Shown: positions 7,709 through 15,229, counted from the first letter of the stretch. The stretch is 18,427 nucleotides of DNA from Oscillospiraceae bacterium (GCA_017549325.1 JAFYVA010000022.1:1-18427); one strand, 5' to 3'. Numbers and translations: made by a program. The notes: generated by a model not told the origin, from the letters alone.

Positions 7709-7742
7709 GGCGATCCCCCCTTCCCATCAATTTTGCTCCCGC

Positions 7743-8324
7743 TTATTCCTCAACGGGGAGCGTCTCGCTGCCCAGCTCATCCAGACGCATCTGGCCGTCC
7801 TCTTCCAGACCTGTCATCTCAGGCAGATCGTCCAGCGAATTCAGGTGGAAGGCACGCAGGAACGTCTGGGTGGTGCGGTACAGACGGGGTCTGCCCGGCA
7901 CCTGCAAACGGCCGCACTCTTCGATCAGGTGGCGATCCAGCAGCAGGCCCATGGTGTAAGAACTGTCCACGCCGCGGATCTGATCCACATAGGCGCGGGT
8001 GGTGGGCTGGTAGTAGGCGATGATGGTCAGCACCTCCAGCGCAGGCTGGCTCAGCTTGGCCGGACGGCGTACCTCAAATGCCTTGCGGATCAGCTCGCCG
8101 TATTCGGGAGCAGAGCACAGCTGATAGCTGTCCTCCATCTTCAAAAGGCGCATACCGCGGCGCTCATAGGCGTAATAATCCATCAGCTTCTGCAGCACCA
8201 GTTCCACGGTGGCGCGATCCATATTCATCGCAACGCAGATACGATCCACGCTGACCGGCTCACCGGAGGCGAACAAAATTCCCTCGATGGCGGCCTCTAC
8301 TTCTCTCATTTCCAGTGTATCCAT
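7743..8324 (-). CDS. scpB: Segregation and condensation protein B
   Basis: This 193-residue winged-helix protein pairs with ScpA and SMC in the bacterial condensin that compacts and separates replicated chromosomes. Family features are EVEAAIEGILFASGEPVS at the start, the two winged-helix halves, and the conserved block LSQPALEVLTIIAYYQP followed by the VDQIRGVDSS region. LYRTTQTFLRAFHLNSLDDLP follows towards the end. The start chosen is ATG 8324, with GAGGT eight bases upstream and 11 nt after the scpA stop. A TTG ten codons earlier would overlap scpA and lacks a well-spaced site. The scpA-scpB pairing is nearly universal in Firmicutes. Confidence 0.96.
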   Translation of the reverse strand: MDTLEMREVEAAIEGILFASGEPVSVDRICVAMNMDRATVELVLQKLMDYYAYERRGMRLLKMEDSYQLCSAPEYGELIRKAFEVRRPAKLSQPALEVLTIIAYYQPTTRAYVDQIRGVDSSYTMGLLLDRHLIEECGRLQVPGRPRLYRTTQTFLRAFHLNSLDDLPEMTGLEEDGQMRLDELGSETLPVEE

Positions 8325-8335
8325 TCTATCTAACC

Positions 8336-9130
8336 TCAAACTTCCTCTTTCCAATCCTCACCCATTTCACCGGAGCAGGTGACGGTGCAGTCGCCCATGC
8401 CGCCTGCCAGGCGGATGATACGGCTGCGGCACAGCTCCAGCACCGCCATGAAGGTGGCTACCACCTCGCTGCGGCTGCGGCTGCCGCGGAAGAGCAGCAG
8501 AAAACGGGTAATGCCGCCGCTCTTAAGACGCTCAAAGATCTCGCGGGCCTTCTTCTCCACGGAGTACGGCTCACGGCGCACGATCTCGTCAAAGGGCTTG
8601 AGATCGGGCGCGGCATCCAGTTGTCCCCGTCGGTCGCTCATCTCAGCGATGGCGATCAGCAGATCGCCCGGCTCGTGGTCATACTCATAGATCTTGCCCC
8701 GCTCCATAGGCTCGGGAGGACGGGTCATGATATCGCGGCCGAACTCGCCCATAGGCGCCAGACGCTCAGCCAGCGTCTTGATGCGGGCGTAGGTCTCGCC
8801 ACGCTTGCGCTCCTCCAGCGACTGGATCAGCGCCTCCATCTCGCTCTGTGCCTCTTCATCTTCAAGGCTGAGAAGCATACGGGTCTTGATATACATCAGG
8901 TGTGCGGCCATGGTGATGAACTCGCTGGCCACCTCCAGATCCATCTGCTTGCGCATCTCCAGATATTCCAGATACTGCTCCAGAATCAGCGCGATGGGGA
9001 TGTCCTGAATCTCTATTTTGTTTTTACTCAGCAGGAACAGGATCAGGTCCAGCGGGCCCTCGAAGTCCTCCATGACCTCGCCGCCCTTGCCCTGCACCAC
9101 CTTTTCCAGTTTAAAAATCGGATTATCCAA
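8336..9130 (-). CDS. scpA: Segregation and condensation protein A (kleisin)
   Basis: This 264-residue kleisin bridges the SMC heads and binds ScpB in the condensin complex. The N-terminal SMC-binding region shows FEGPLDLILFLLSKNKI and DIPIALILEQYLEYL. The helix FITMAAHLMYIKTRMLL is the other hallmark, and the C-terminal winged helix includes FLLLFRGSRSRSEVVATFMAVLEL. The start appears to be TTG at 9130 (Leu codon read as Met), with GAGGT about six bases upstream. The extra leading residues (PIFKLEKVVQGKGG) continue the family alignment, so a later ATG is unlikely. It lies 11 nt from both neighbours, between a site-2 protease and scpB. Confidence 0.95.
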   Translation of the reverse strand: MDNPIFKLEKVVQGKGGEVMEDFEGPLDLILFLLSKNKIEIQDIPIALILEQYLEYLEMRKQMDLEVASEFITMAAHLMYIKTRMLLSLEDEEAQSEMEALIQSLEERKRGETYARIKTLAERLAPMGEFGRDIMTRPPEPMERGKIYEYDHEPGDLLIAIAEMSDRRGQLDAAPDLKPFDEIVRREPYSVEKKAREIFERLKSGGITRFLLLFRGSRSRSEVVATFMAVLELCRSRIIRLAGGMGDCTVTCSGEMGEDWKEEV

Positions 9131-9141
9131 AGCAATACCTC

Positions 9142-9798
9142 TTACACCAAGCCGACGATGCGGCAGAATATTCTGAATATCTCACTGATGATGGGGCCGA
9201 CCACGCCGCTGAGTGCGCCAAAGACCACCAGAAGCATAATGATGAGCATCCCGAAGCGCTCGTAACGCATCAGCCAGCGGTACTGCCGATCCGGCAGCAG
9301 GGCCGCCAGCACCTTCGACCCGTCCAGCGGCGGGATGGGGATCAAATTGAACACACCCAGACCGATGGAGAGAATGGCGGTGTCCATCAGGAACTGCGCC
9401 CAGATCAGGGAGCTCTCCATCGTGACACGGACGCCCAGCAGCAGCCACAGGGCCAGCAGCAGGTTGGACAGGGGGCCGGCAAGGGCCGTGATGGCCATGC
9501 CCAGCTTGGGGTGCTTGAAATAGTTGGGATTCACCGGCACGGGCTTGGCCCAGCCCACGCCCGTCAGCACCATGGCGGCAAGACCCAGCCAGTCGATATG
9601 CCGCAGGGGGTTGAGGGACAGGCGGTGATTCCGCTTGGCCGTGGGGTCGCCCAGAAAAAAGGCGGCCACACCGTGACAGGTTTCGTGGAGAATGAGGCAG
9701 ATCAGCACCGAGGCCACGCGCAAAAGCGTCTCCTGCAGCGAGCCCAGATCCAGCGCATTCCATAGATTTTGCAGGTAATTCAACAGGGGTTCCTCCAT
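9142..9798 (-). CDS. Site-2 protease family (M50) membrane metalloprotease
   Basis: This 218-residue polytopic membrane protein has the zinc-binding HExxH motif as HETCH (38-42) in the second helix and the third ligand region NLIPIPPLDG (151-160). Between them are the NPLRHIDWLG and HPKLGMAITALAGPLSN segments typical of the short M50 subgroup found before scpA in Firmicutes (B. subtilis YpuD/YwhC-like neighbourhood). Such proteases cleave membrane-embedded peptides. The substrate is unknown, and no anti-sigma partner is present here. ATG 9798 starts the homologous region but has only a weak ribosome site (GGTG); the longer upstream frame is not family-like. It is the first gene of the minus-strand run, and a promoter candidate lies about 40 nt upstream of the ATG. 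Confidence 0.92.
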   Translation of the reverse strand: MEEPLLNYLQNLWNALDLGSLQETLLRVASVLICLILHETCHGVAAFFLGDPTAKRNHRLSLNPLRHIDWLGLAAMVLTGVGWAKPVPVNPNYFKHPKLGMAITALAGPLSNLLLALWLLLGVRVTMESSLIWAQFLMDTAILSIGLGVFNLIPIPPLDGSKVLAALLPDRQYRWLMRYERFGMLIIMLLVVFGALSGVVGPIISEIFRIFCRIVGLV

Positions 9799-9836
9799 AA
9801 CAGCGCATACTGCACCAAGATAATTATTCACCGTAC

Positions 9837-9865
9837 AGTATACCAAAAGGATGGCGTAAACACAA
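9837..9865 (-). promoter_or_regulatory. Candidate vegetative promoter for the twelve-gene operon
   Basis: On the minus strand a TATACT -10 hexamer (9842-9837) lies 17 nt after TTGTGT (9865-9860). The -10 matches the sigma-A consensus at five of six bases; the -35 matches only the first three. It lies about 40 nt upstream of the site-2 protease ATG, in the AT-rich divergent intergenic region. No other well-spaced pair was seen here. Confidence 0.5.
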
Positions 9866-10001
9866 GAAAATTCTTTGTAACCAAATTGTTGCCATTCTTT
9901 TGCCAAAACGCAATCGATTCGTAAGGAAGTGTACCAAATTCGGGAGTATGATAACCACAGTAACATCCACAAACCGCCAGTTTACGAAAGGAGAACCGCT
10001 G

Positions 10002-10178
10002 ATGAAGTCCCTGATTTATGTGATGGCCGGTGTCACGCTTTGCGTGCTGTTTGCCTTTGTGGGTATGCTGCTGCCCCAGATCGCAGCACTGTCCTATCTG
10101 ACCGTTGCCCTGTCCTGCCTGACGGGTCTGCTGTGCATTGGCGGCATCCTCCGCTATATGCTGAGCGGCAATATCTAA
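10002..10178 (+). CDS. 58-residue hydrophobic membrane peptide of unknown function
   Basis: The ORF starts at ATG 10002, with AAAGGAG about eight bases upstream, a strong ribosome site. It encodes 58 residues that are almost entirely two hydrophobic helices: about 4-24 (YVMAGVTLCVLFAFVGMLL) and about 30-50 (LTVALSCLTGLLCIGGIL). The tail is short (RYMLSGNI). A strong intrinsic terminator follows 37 nt after the stop, which supports a self-contained transcription unit. A longer reading from 9900 exists but has no ribosome site. I do not recognise the family. It is divergent from the site-2 protease gene. Single-helix or two-helix regulators, toxin-like peptides and simple membrane stabilisers are all open. 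A TATGAT -10-like hexamer is at 9947-9952, but no fitting -35 was found. Confidence 0.7.
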   Translation: MKSLIYVMAGVTLCVLFAFVGMLLPQIAALSYLTVALSCLTGLLCIGGILRYMLSGNI

Positions 10179-10214
10179 TTTGTGCAGGCATGAACAACAA
10201 CCGCGTTCATCTGA

Positions 10215-10253
10215 AAAAGCACCCGCTGAACCATCGGTTCAACGGGTGCTTTT
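10215..10253 (+). terminator. Intrinsic terminator after the 58-residue ORF
   Basis: A 14-bp stem with one mismatch (10219-10232 with 10236-10249) and a 3-nt ATC loop is flanked by AAAA on the left and TTTT on the right. The stem is GC-rich at its base and well placed 37 nt after the stop codon. The flanking A- and T-runs could also give weak termination from the other side. Confidence 0.85.
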
Positions 10254-10351
10254 GCGTTGTCCCCGCCGAAGCGCTCACACGCCCTCCCGGAGGTGCGGGC
10301 GGAGAGAGTTTATCAAACGGGAACGGCCGCATAAAAGCAGTCGGAGCTCAT

Positions 10352-10388
10352 AAAAAAGAAGGAAGTGCACCGAGGTGCACTTCCTTTT
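10352..10388 (-). terminator. Intrinsic terminator of the beta-helix surface protein gene
   Basis: A perfect 13-bp stem (10359-10371 with 10374-10386) with a 2-nt turn is followed, in the minus direction, by a T-rich tail at 10357-10352. It begins 17 nt past the stop codon of the 907-residue protein. The 98 nt between this and the other terminator (10254-10351) hold no gene that I can see. Confidence 0.88.
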
Positions 10389-10404
10389 AAGTTGATATGC
10401 TTAA

Positions 10405-13128
10405 TTACGCCTTGCGCTTCTTGCTGATAATCACAACGACCACGATGGCGACGATCACCACCACGACGATGATGATCCACAGCGCGGGACTGCCGCTGCT
10501 CTGGGCATCGTCCACGACGGGTGTATCGCTGACAGCACCGTCGTCGGTGGCACCGTCATCGGCAGCGGGAGCCTCGTAGGCAACCATGTACACGGACAGA
10601 TGGTTGGTAACCCAGCTGACGCGACCGGTGGCAGCGTCATAGGTAGTCTCGCACTTCTCGCGGTTACCCTCGTCGTCCACGTAGTAGACCACGATACCCT
10701 CAGCGGTCTCACCCTCAGCCAGTGCGTAGGGGGCCGTGATGGTAATGTTGCCACCCATATCGGAGATGGCCACGCCACCGCTGGTGACGGTGATATCATA
10801 GGCCACGCTCTCGCCCACGGCGAAGAGCTGGGCACTGCTGAGGCGCTCGGACACGGCAGTGGTGGGCTTGATGGAGATCTCAATGCTCTCGCCACCAGCC
10901 TGCGCCACCTTCTCGGCCAGAGCAGCCGCGTCAAACTCGATGGAAGCGCCGTCGCCCAGCACGATCTCAAGGCTCTCGGTCTTGTTCTCGGGATCGGCCA
11001 CGGCCTCGGCGATCTGTGCGATCACCTCGACGGGGATCTCCACGGTGTCAACAACGGCGTTCTCCTCGCCGCTCTCGGGTGCAGCGGCAACGGCAGAGAA
11101 GTCGATGGTCACCTTGCCGGTATCGGCTGCGCTGTCGATCGCGGTCTCCATCTGAGCGGTGTCGATCTTATCGATGGTAGCGGTGGTACCGGTAACGGTA
11201 GCCTCCACCTTAACAGCGCTCTCGCTGCCACCCACGGTCACCTCGGTAGAGGGAGCGGGCTGGGTGGGAGTCTGGGTGGGAGTTTCGGTAGGAGTCTCCA
11301 CAGGCTTCTCGGTGGGAGTCTCGGGAGTCACAGTGGGATTGTAGACGGGAGGCTTAGGAGCGTTGGGGTCAACAAGACCGGAGAGCTTACCGTCAGCAGT
11401 AACAGCAGAATAATAGGTGGTTGCCGTAATCGTATTCGCCTTATCGGGCTTAGCGTTCACATAGTCAACGCCCTCAGCGGGAGCACTGCCATCACCCCAG
11501 TAGTTGGCATTCAGGTCAAGAGCGAAACCGTCACCCTTGCTCACAACCGTTGCCTCATACTTTGCAGAAGACAGCGTATTGTTGGAGAACACGTTCTCAT
11601 TGACCTTGCCGCCATCTGCCACCACAACACCGGCGCGTTCACTGGTTGCCGTAACAGAGTTTTCGGTAAACGTATTTCCGGTAACCGTCATTACTTCACC
11701 GTAAACCACGGCTGCGTGGGAAGAAGTATTCACGACGTTTTTGGTAAACTCAGAGTTCTTGCAGACGAAGCCGCCTCCCTGAGAATAGTAAACCACACTT
11801 ACGCCGGAAACCGTATTTTCAGTAAATACGCAGTTGTCAATGGTGTTGCTCTTTGTAAGGACGGTTGTTTTGGGAACACTGTAGTTCACATTAACAACCA
11901 TTGCGCAGTTGTTATCGGTAAAGGTGCAGTTCTGCACAGTAGCTTCAGCATAGTTCAAGGTAACCACACCGAACGCAACATTGGCACTCGTGCAATTCTG
12001 GAAGGTGCAGTTGTCGATGGTGGCCTTGACGCCCTGCACGCGAACAACGTGATCAGTTTCCCAACTATCAAAGATAGCGTTCTTCAAGGTAATGCTGCAA
12101 GTGTCGACCTTGTCTTCGTGCCAAGTGCTGTCACCTAACATAAAAGCGGTATTGGTAGTTGTACCGGCATTGGTGATCTTGTGGCCGTTGCCATCAATGG
12201 TGACGGACTTGGTCACATTGACCGTAGAAGACAGGGCAATGTCGTCAAGCAGGGTCAGGGTATCGCCAGCCTTAAGATTGGCCACGGCCTCAGCGAGGGT
12301 CTTGTAAGTCTTGCCGTTAACGGAAGCAACACCATACTCCTCACCGTTTTCTCTGAAGTAAAGGGATTCGTTAAAGCCATAGCGCACAGGATAAGGCTTG
12401 CCAGTAATAAAGGTGTTCCCATTACCGTAGATATCGAAGTTCAGACGAGCTGCAACGGCTGCTTCGTCATAGGCCGCAGAAGCGCCGGAGTACACCTTGC
12501 CGCCAAAGTCCGCGCTGGCATAGTTATGAACCCAGAAAGAGTGATTGCCGCCATCCAACGTAGAGTTCTTAATGGTGACATTGTTCATATCCGGACCGGA
12601 GTTAAACACACGGACGGGCATGTAAGTAGCCTTCAGGTAGGAGTTCTGCACATTCAGGGTAACTTCGCCCCAGTTGTTCATGTGAACGGCGAAGTTCATG
12701 TCGGTGCTACCCAGATTCTCGACGGTAACACCGTTCAGATTCAGAACACCGCCTGCGGTGATGTCAAAGGTGTTCGTACAACCATTCCATCCCATATTGG
12801 CAGCAGCGTGAGTCTGGGTTATGGTGCCACCATTGACGGTCAGAGTACCCTTGACCAAGAACAGGTCATTGTGGGTATTCGTAGTGCTATTGGTGCCGGC
12901 AATGGTCTTGCCGTTCATATCCAGAACGACAGTTACACCGGAAGGCACGGTGATAGCTTCAGTCGGGTTCAAATCCGCAGTCAGCTTATATTCACCACTC
13001 TGAGCCAGAGCAGCCTTCAGACCGTCAACAGTAGAAATTTCTGTTGCTGTGCCTTCAGCACCCCAAGCAGGCGTACACAGGCTCAGAGCCATGACCAAGC
13101 TCAGAACCAAAGCAAAGAATCTTTTCAT
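10405..13128 (-). CDS. Large secreted beta-helix surface protein with C-terminal membrane anchor
   Basis: This 907-residue protein has a signal peptide at 1-23 (KRFF start, then LVLSLVMALSL). Two right-handed parallel beta-helix regions follow. The first spans about 45-240 (VVLDMNGKTIAG). The second spans about 270-550, with repeated short strands and Asn/Thr turns (VTIDGNGHKITN, then NCTFQNCT and GNTFTENS), ending in ANYWGDG. Residues 590-628 are a Pro/Thr linker with TPTE/TPTQ repeats. Residues 630-850 form a beta-rich stalk-like module with the ending VTNHLSVYMVAYE, a pattern seen in gut Firmicutes surface proteins. The C-terminus is an Asp/Ala linker, a very hydrophobic helix (about 882-901) and KKRKA. 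There is no LPxTG. The start ATG 13128 has AAGGGG nine bases upstream. Beta-helices often bind or cleave glycans, but no catalytic triad is evident, so adhesion or glycan binding is only a suggestion. It has its own promoter, leader and terminator. Base composition is visibly lower in GC over the helix region than in neighbouring genes. Confidence 0.88.
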   Translation of the reverse strand: MKRFFALVLSLVMALSLCTPAWGAEGTATEISTVDGLKAALAQSGEYKLTADLNPTEAITVPSGVTVVLDMNGKTIAGTNSTTNTHNDLFLVKGTLTVNGGTITQTHAAANMGWNGCTNTFDITAGGVLNLNGVTVENLGSTDMNFAVHMNNWGEVTLNVQNSYLKATYMPVRVFNSGPDMNNVTIKNSTLDGGNHSFWVHNYASADFGGKVYSGASAAYDEAAVAARLNFDIYGNGNTFITGKPYPVRYGFNESLYFRENGEEYGVASVNGKTYKTLAEAVANLKAGDTLTLLDDIALSSTVNVTKSVTIDGNGHKITNAGTTTNTAFMLGDSTWHEDKVDTCSITLKNAIFDSWETDHVVRVQGVKATIDNCTFQNCTSANVAFGVVTLNYAEATVQNCTFTDNNCAMVVNVNYSVPKTTVLTKSNTIDNCVFTENTVSGVSVVYYSQGGGFVCKNSEFTKNVVNTSSHAAVVYGEVMTVTGNTFTENSVTATSERAGVVVADGGKVNENVFSNNTLSSAKYEATVVSKGDGFALDLNANYWGDGSAPAEGVDYVNAKPDKANTITATTYYSAVTADGKLSGLVDPNAPKPPVYNPTVTPETPTEKPVETPTETPTQTPTQPAPSTEVTVGGSESAVKVEATVTGTTATIDKIDTAQMETAIDSAADTGKVTIDFSAVAAAPESGEENAVVDTVEIPVEVIAQIAEAVADPENKTESLEIVLGDGASIEFDAAALAEKVAQAGGESIEISIKPTTAVSERLSSAQLFAVGESVAYDITVTSGGVAISDMGGNITITAPYALAEGETAEGIVVYYVDDEGNREKCETTYDAATGRVSWVTNHLSVYMVAYEAPAADDGATDDGAVSDTPVVDDAQSSGSPALWIIIVVVVIVAIVVVVIISKKRKA
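11245..11361 (-). repeat. Thr/Pro-rich tandem linker repeat inside the surface protein gene
   Basis: This stretch codes for residues 590-628, a chain of short TPTE, TPTQ and KPVETP units. At the DNA level GGGAGTCT-type units recur on the plus strand between about 11265 and 11325. Such spacers usually hold an exposed domain away from the wall, and their repeat number can vary between strains. Confidence 0.7.
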
Positions 13129-13235
13129 GTTTCTTTTCCCCTTTTTTAGATTTTCAAAACCCTCGCAGACGCTACAAAGACGCAAACAGCAGGTGTGACC
13201 GCACCAACATCGTTCACGCTGTATCGACAATACGG

Positions 13236-13274
13236 TTCCTGTTTGCAGAGCAAACAGGAAAACCCCAGGGTTTT
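13236..13274 (-). promoter_or_regulatory. Two adjacent hairpins in the leader of the surface protein gene
   Basis: In transcription order the first stem is AAAACCC/GGGTTTT (13274-13268 with 13265-13259). It is followed immediately by a perfect 11-bp stem, TTCCTGTTTGC with its complement (13260-13250 with 13246-13236), around a TCT loop. The stems compete for two bases. No T-run follows, so a simple terminator is unlikely. The stems lie just after the predicted transcription start in a leader of about 155 nt; mRNA stabilisation or protein binding is possible. Confidence 0.55.
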
Positions 13275-13289
13275 GCAATTTATAGTGTC

Positions 13290-13318
13290 AGTATACTCCT
13301 ATATATCCCGCTTTGCAA
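13290..13318 (-). promoter_or_regulatory. Probable sigma-A promoter of the surface protein gene
   Basis: On the minus strand TTGCAA (13318-13313) and TATACT (13295-13290) are separated by exactly 17 nt. This predicts a start near 13283 and a leader of about 155 nt before ATG 13128. The rest of the 13129-13451 gap holds the leader hairpins and the tsf terminator; no other gene is seen. Confidence 0.7.
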
Positions 13319-13403
13319 GGGAGAAATGTGCCATTTTTTGCTGATGTTTCGATATTTTTTTCGAAATTCCATCTGTTTCCAAAAAGCAAGTCGACAGGAG
13401 AGC

Positions 13404-13432
13404 AAAAAAGAGACCGCTTTCGCGGTCTCTTT
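13404..13432 (-). terminator. Intrinsic terminator after tsf
   Basis: A perfect stem, AAAGAGACCGC with its complement (13407-13417 with 13422-13432), has a 4-nt loop and is followed in the minus direction by six T (13409-13404, partly shared with the stem base). It lies 19 nt after the tsf stop and separates the translation genes from the surface protein gene. Confidence 0.9.
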
Positions 13433-13451
13433 CATCAGCAGTTATGCAAAA

Positions 13452-14378
13452 TTACTTGCCCATGTTCATCTGAGCAGCGACCTCAGCAGCGAAGTCCTCC
13501 TGCTTCTTCTCGATGCCCTCGCCGGTCATGTAGCGGACGGCGTCCACGAACTTGACCTCGACGCCCAGCTTCTTGCCGGCGTCAGCGATGTACTTCTCCA
13601 CGGAGCCGGTGAAGATGTCGGCGCGGACGAACTCCATCTGCAGCAGGCAGTTCTCCTCGTAGAACTTGTTCATCTTGCCCATGACGATCTTTTCCTTGAC
13701 GGCGTCGGGCTTGGAAGCCATCTTGGGATCGGCATCCATCAGAGCCAGAGCAACCTTCTTCTCCTCGGCCAGGACCTCGTCGGTGACCTGAGCCTTGTCC
13801 CAGAAGCGGGGACTCAGAGCGGCGATCTGCATGGCGACGTTCTTACCGATCTCGGTAACATCGGCGTCACCGGAGACAGCCAGGTTCACCAGAACACCGA
13901 TCTTACCACCGGCGTGGACGTAACCGACGCTGGAGTTGGTGTCGAAGCGGACGAAACGGCGGATCTGCAGGTTCTCACCGATGGACATGACCTTCTCGGG
14001 CATGGTCTCGGCGACGGTCAGCTCGGAACCGGGATACTTGGCGTTCATCAGAGCGTCCACATCGGCGGGGTTGGCATCGATGACAGCCTTGGCGATGTCC
14101 TTGACGAAAGCCACGAACAGATCGCTCTTAGCGCAGAAGTCGGTCTCGCAGTTGACCTCGACCAGAGCGCCCACGGTGCCCTCGACCAGAGCGTAGGACA
14201 TACCCTCGGCGGCAATGCGGCCGGCCTTCTTGGCAGCCTTGGCCAGACCCTTCTCGCGCAGCCACTCAACGGCCTTGTCCATATCGCCGTCGCACTCGGT
14301 CAGAGCCTTCTTGCAATCCATCATACCCACGCTGGTCATCTCGCGCAGGGTCTTCACATCAGCAGCAGAAAATGCCAT
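13452..14378 (-). CDS. tsf: Translation elongation factor Ts
   Basis: This 308-residue protein is the nucleotide exchange factor that recharges EF-Tu with GTP. The N-terminal UBA-like region has LREMTSVGMMDCKKAL, the EF-Tu-contact signature (normally T-x-VG-MMDCKKAL). VEVNCETDFCAKSDLF is the second conserved block, and GKIGVLVNL, NVAMQIAAL and the coiled-coil/dimer region follow. Length is normal. ATG 14378 has AGGAGG eight bases upstream. rpsB lies directly upstream in the standard rpsB-tsf order, but an intrinsic terminator separates them. tsf is therefore either fed by read-through or has a promoter in the AT-rich stretch just before its ribosome site, where TATAAA is seen without a good -35. 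Confidence 0.97.
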   Translation of the reverse strand: MAFSAADVKTLREMTSVGMMDCKKALTECDGDMDKAVEWLREKGLAKAAKKAGRIAAEGMSYALVEGTVGALVEVNCETDFCAKSDLFVAFVKDIAKAVIDANPADVDALMNAKYPGSELTVAETMPEKVMSIGENLQIRRFVRFDTNSSVGYVHAGGKIGVLVNLAVSGDADVTEIGKNVAMQIAALSPRFWDKAQVTDEVLAEEKKVALALMDADPKMASKPDAVKEKIVMGKMNKFYEENCLLQMEFVRADIFTGSVEKYIADAGKKLGVEVKFVDAVRYMTGEGIEKKQEDFAAEVAAQMNMGK

Positions 14379-14418
14379 GATTATATCCTCCTGTATATTT
14401 TATATAGTGTAAGGGATG

Positions 14419-14450
14419 AAAAAACGGGGCAGGGACACTTCCCTGCCCCG
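14419..14450 (-). terminator. Intrinsic terminator/attenuator between rpsB and tsf
   Basis: A perfect 11-bp GC-rich stem (14450-14440 with 14435-14425) with a 4-nt loop is followed by six T (14424-14419) in the minus direction. It lies about 33 nt after the rpsB stop and about 40 nt before tsf. A comparable partial terminator between these genes is known in E. coli, and here it could set the S2 to EF-Ts ratio. Confidence 0.88.
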
Positions 14451-14482
14451 TGGGTCTCGCAAAAGTCAGTTAGGCGATGAAA

Positions 14483-15208
14483 TTACTCAGCGTCCTGAGC
14501 CTCGACGGCCTCTTCCATCTGCTCGCCCTGACGGCCCTCGATCATGGCGTTGGCCATGACGGAAGCGATCAGCTTGATGGCGCGGATGGCGTCGTCGTTG
14601 CCGGGGATGGCGTAATCGATCTCATCGGGATCGCAGTTGGTATCGGCGATGGCCACAACGGGGATGCCCAGACGGTGAGCCTCGGCGATGGCGTTGCGCT
14701 CCTTGCGGGTGTCAACGATGAACAGTGCGCCGGGCAGCTTCTTCATCTCCTTGACGCCGCCGAGATACTTCTCCAGCTTCTCGATCTCGCCCATGTGCTT
14801 GATGACTTCCTTCTTGGGCAGCATATCGAAGGTGCCGTCGGCCTGCATGGCCTTGAGCTGGTTCAGACGGTCCACGCGGGTACGCATGGTCTTGAAGTTG
14901 GTCATCATACCGCCCAGCCAACGAGCGTTGACATAGTACTGACCGCAGCGGGCAGCCTCGTCACGGATGGCGTCCTGAGCCTGCTTCTTGGTGCCGACGA
15001 ACAGGATGCTCTGGCCGTTCTCGCTGAGCTGACGAACGAAGTTGTAGGCCTCCTCCAGCTTCTTCACGGTCTTCTGCAGATCGATGATGTAGATGCCGTT
15101 ACGCTCGGTGTAGATGTAGGGAGCCATCTTGGGGTTCCAGCGACGGGTCTGGTGACCGAAGTGCACGCCTGCCTCCAGCAGGGCCTTCATGGATACGACG
15201 TTTGCCAT
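14483..15208 (-). CDS. rpsB: 30S ribosomal protein S2
   Basis: This 241-residue component of the small ribosomal subunit is required for S1 binding to the ribosome. Conserved blocks are [20 protein letters not shown] at the start, [20 protein letters not shown], then [11 protein letters not shown] and the signature-rich [25 protein letters not shown], the [14 protein letters not shown] segment and [13 protein letters not shown] follow. The acidic tail after about residue 225 is normal for the family. ATG 15208 is preceded by AAAAGGAG at a somewhat long spacing of about 12 nt. The gene has its own strong promoter and a structured leader, and is followed by an attenuator before tsf. Confidence 0.97.
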   Translation of the reverse strand: MANVVSMKALLEAGVHFGHQTRRWNPKMAPYIYTERNGIYIIDLQKTVKKLEEAYNFVRQLSENGQSILFVGTKKQAQDAIRDEAARCGQYYVNARWLGGMMTNFKTMRTRVDRLNQLKAMQADGTFDMLPKKEVIKHMGEIEKLEKYLGGVKEMKKLPGALFIVDTRKERNAIAEAHRLGIPVVAIADTNCDPDEIDYAIPGNDDAIRAIKLIASVMANAMIEGRQGEQMEEAVEAQDAE

Positions 15209-15229
15209 AGTGTTTGTTTCTCCTTTTTT

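Noticed and set aside
10254..10351. GC-rich inverted sequence between the two terminators as a small RNA or attachment site
   Set aside because: Only a short CCTCC/GGAGG palindrome is visible; no promoter, repeat partner or known element could be supported.
10002..10390. Plus-strand frame 9929-10390 that runs across the 58-residue gene and its terminator
   Set aside because: It crosses a strong terminator, has no ribosome site and shows no recognisable sequence; the in-frame 58-residue ORF is better supported.
13129..13278. Fifty-codon extension of the surface protein upstream of its signal peptide
   Set aside because: It covers the predicted leader hairpins, is Cys-rich and unlike a signal sequence, and the ATG at 13128 has both a ribosome site and a classic signal peptide.
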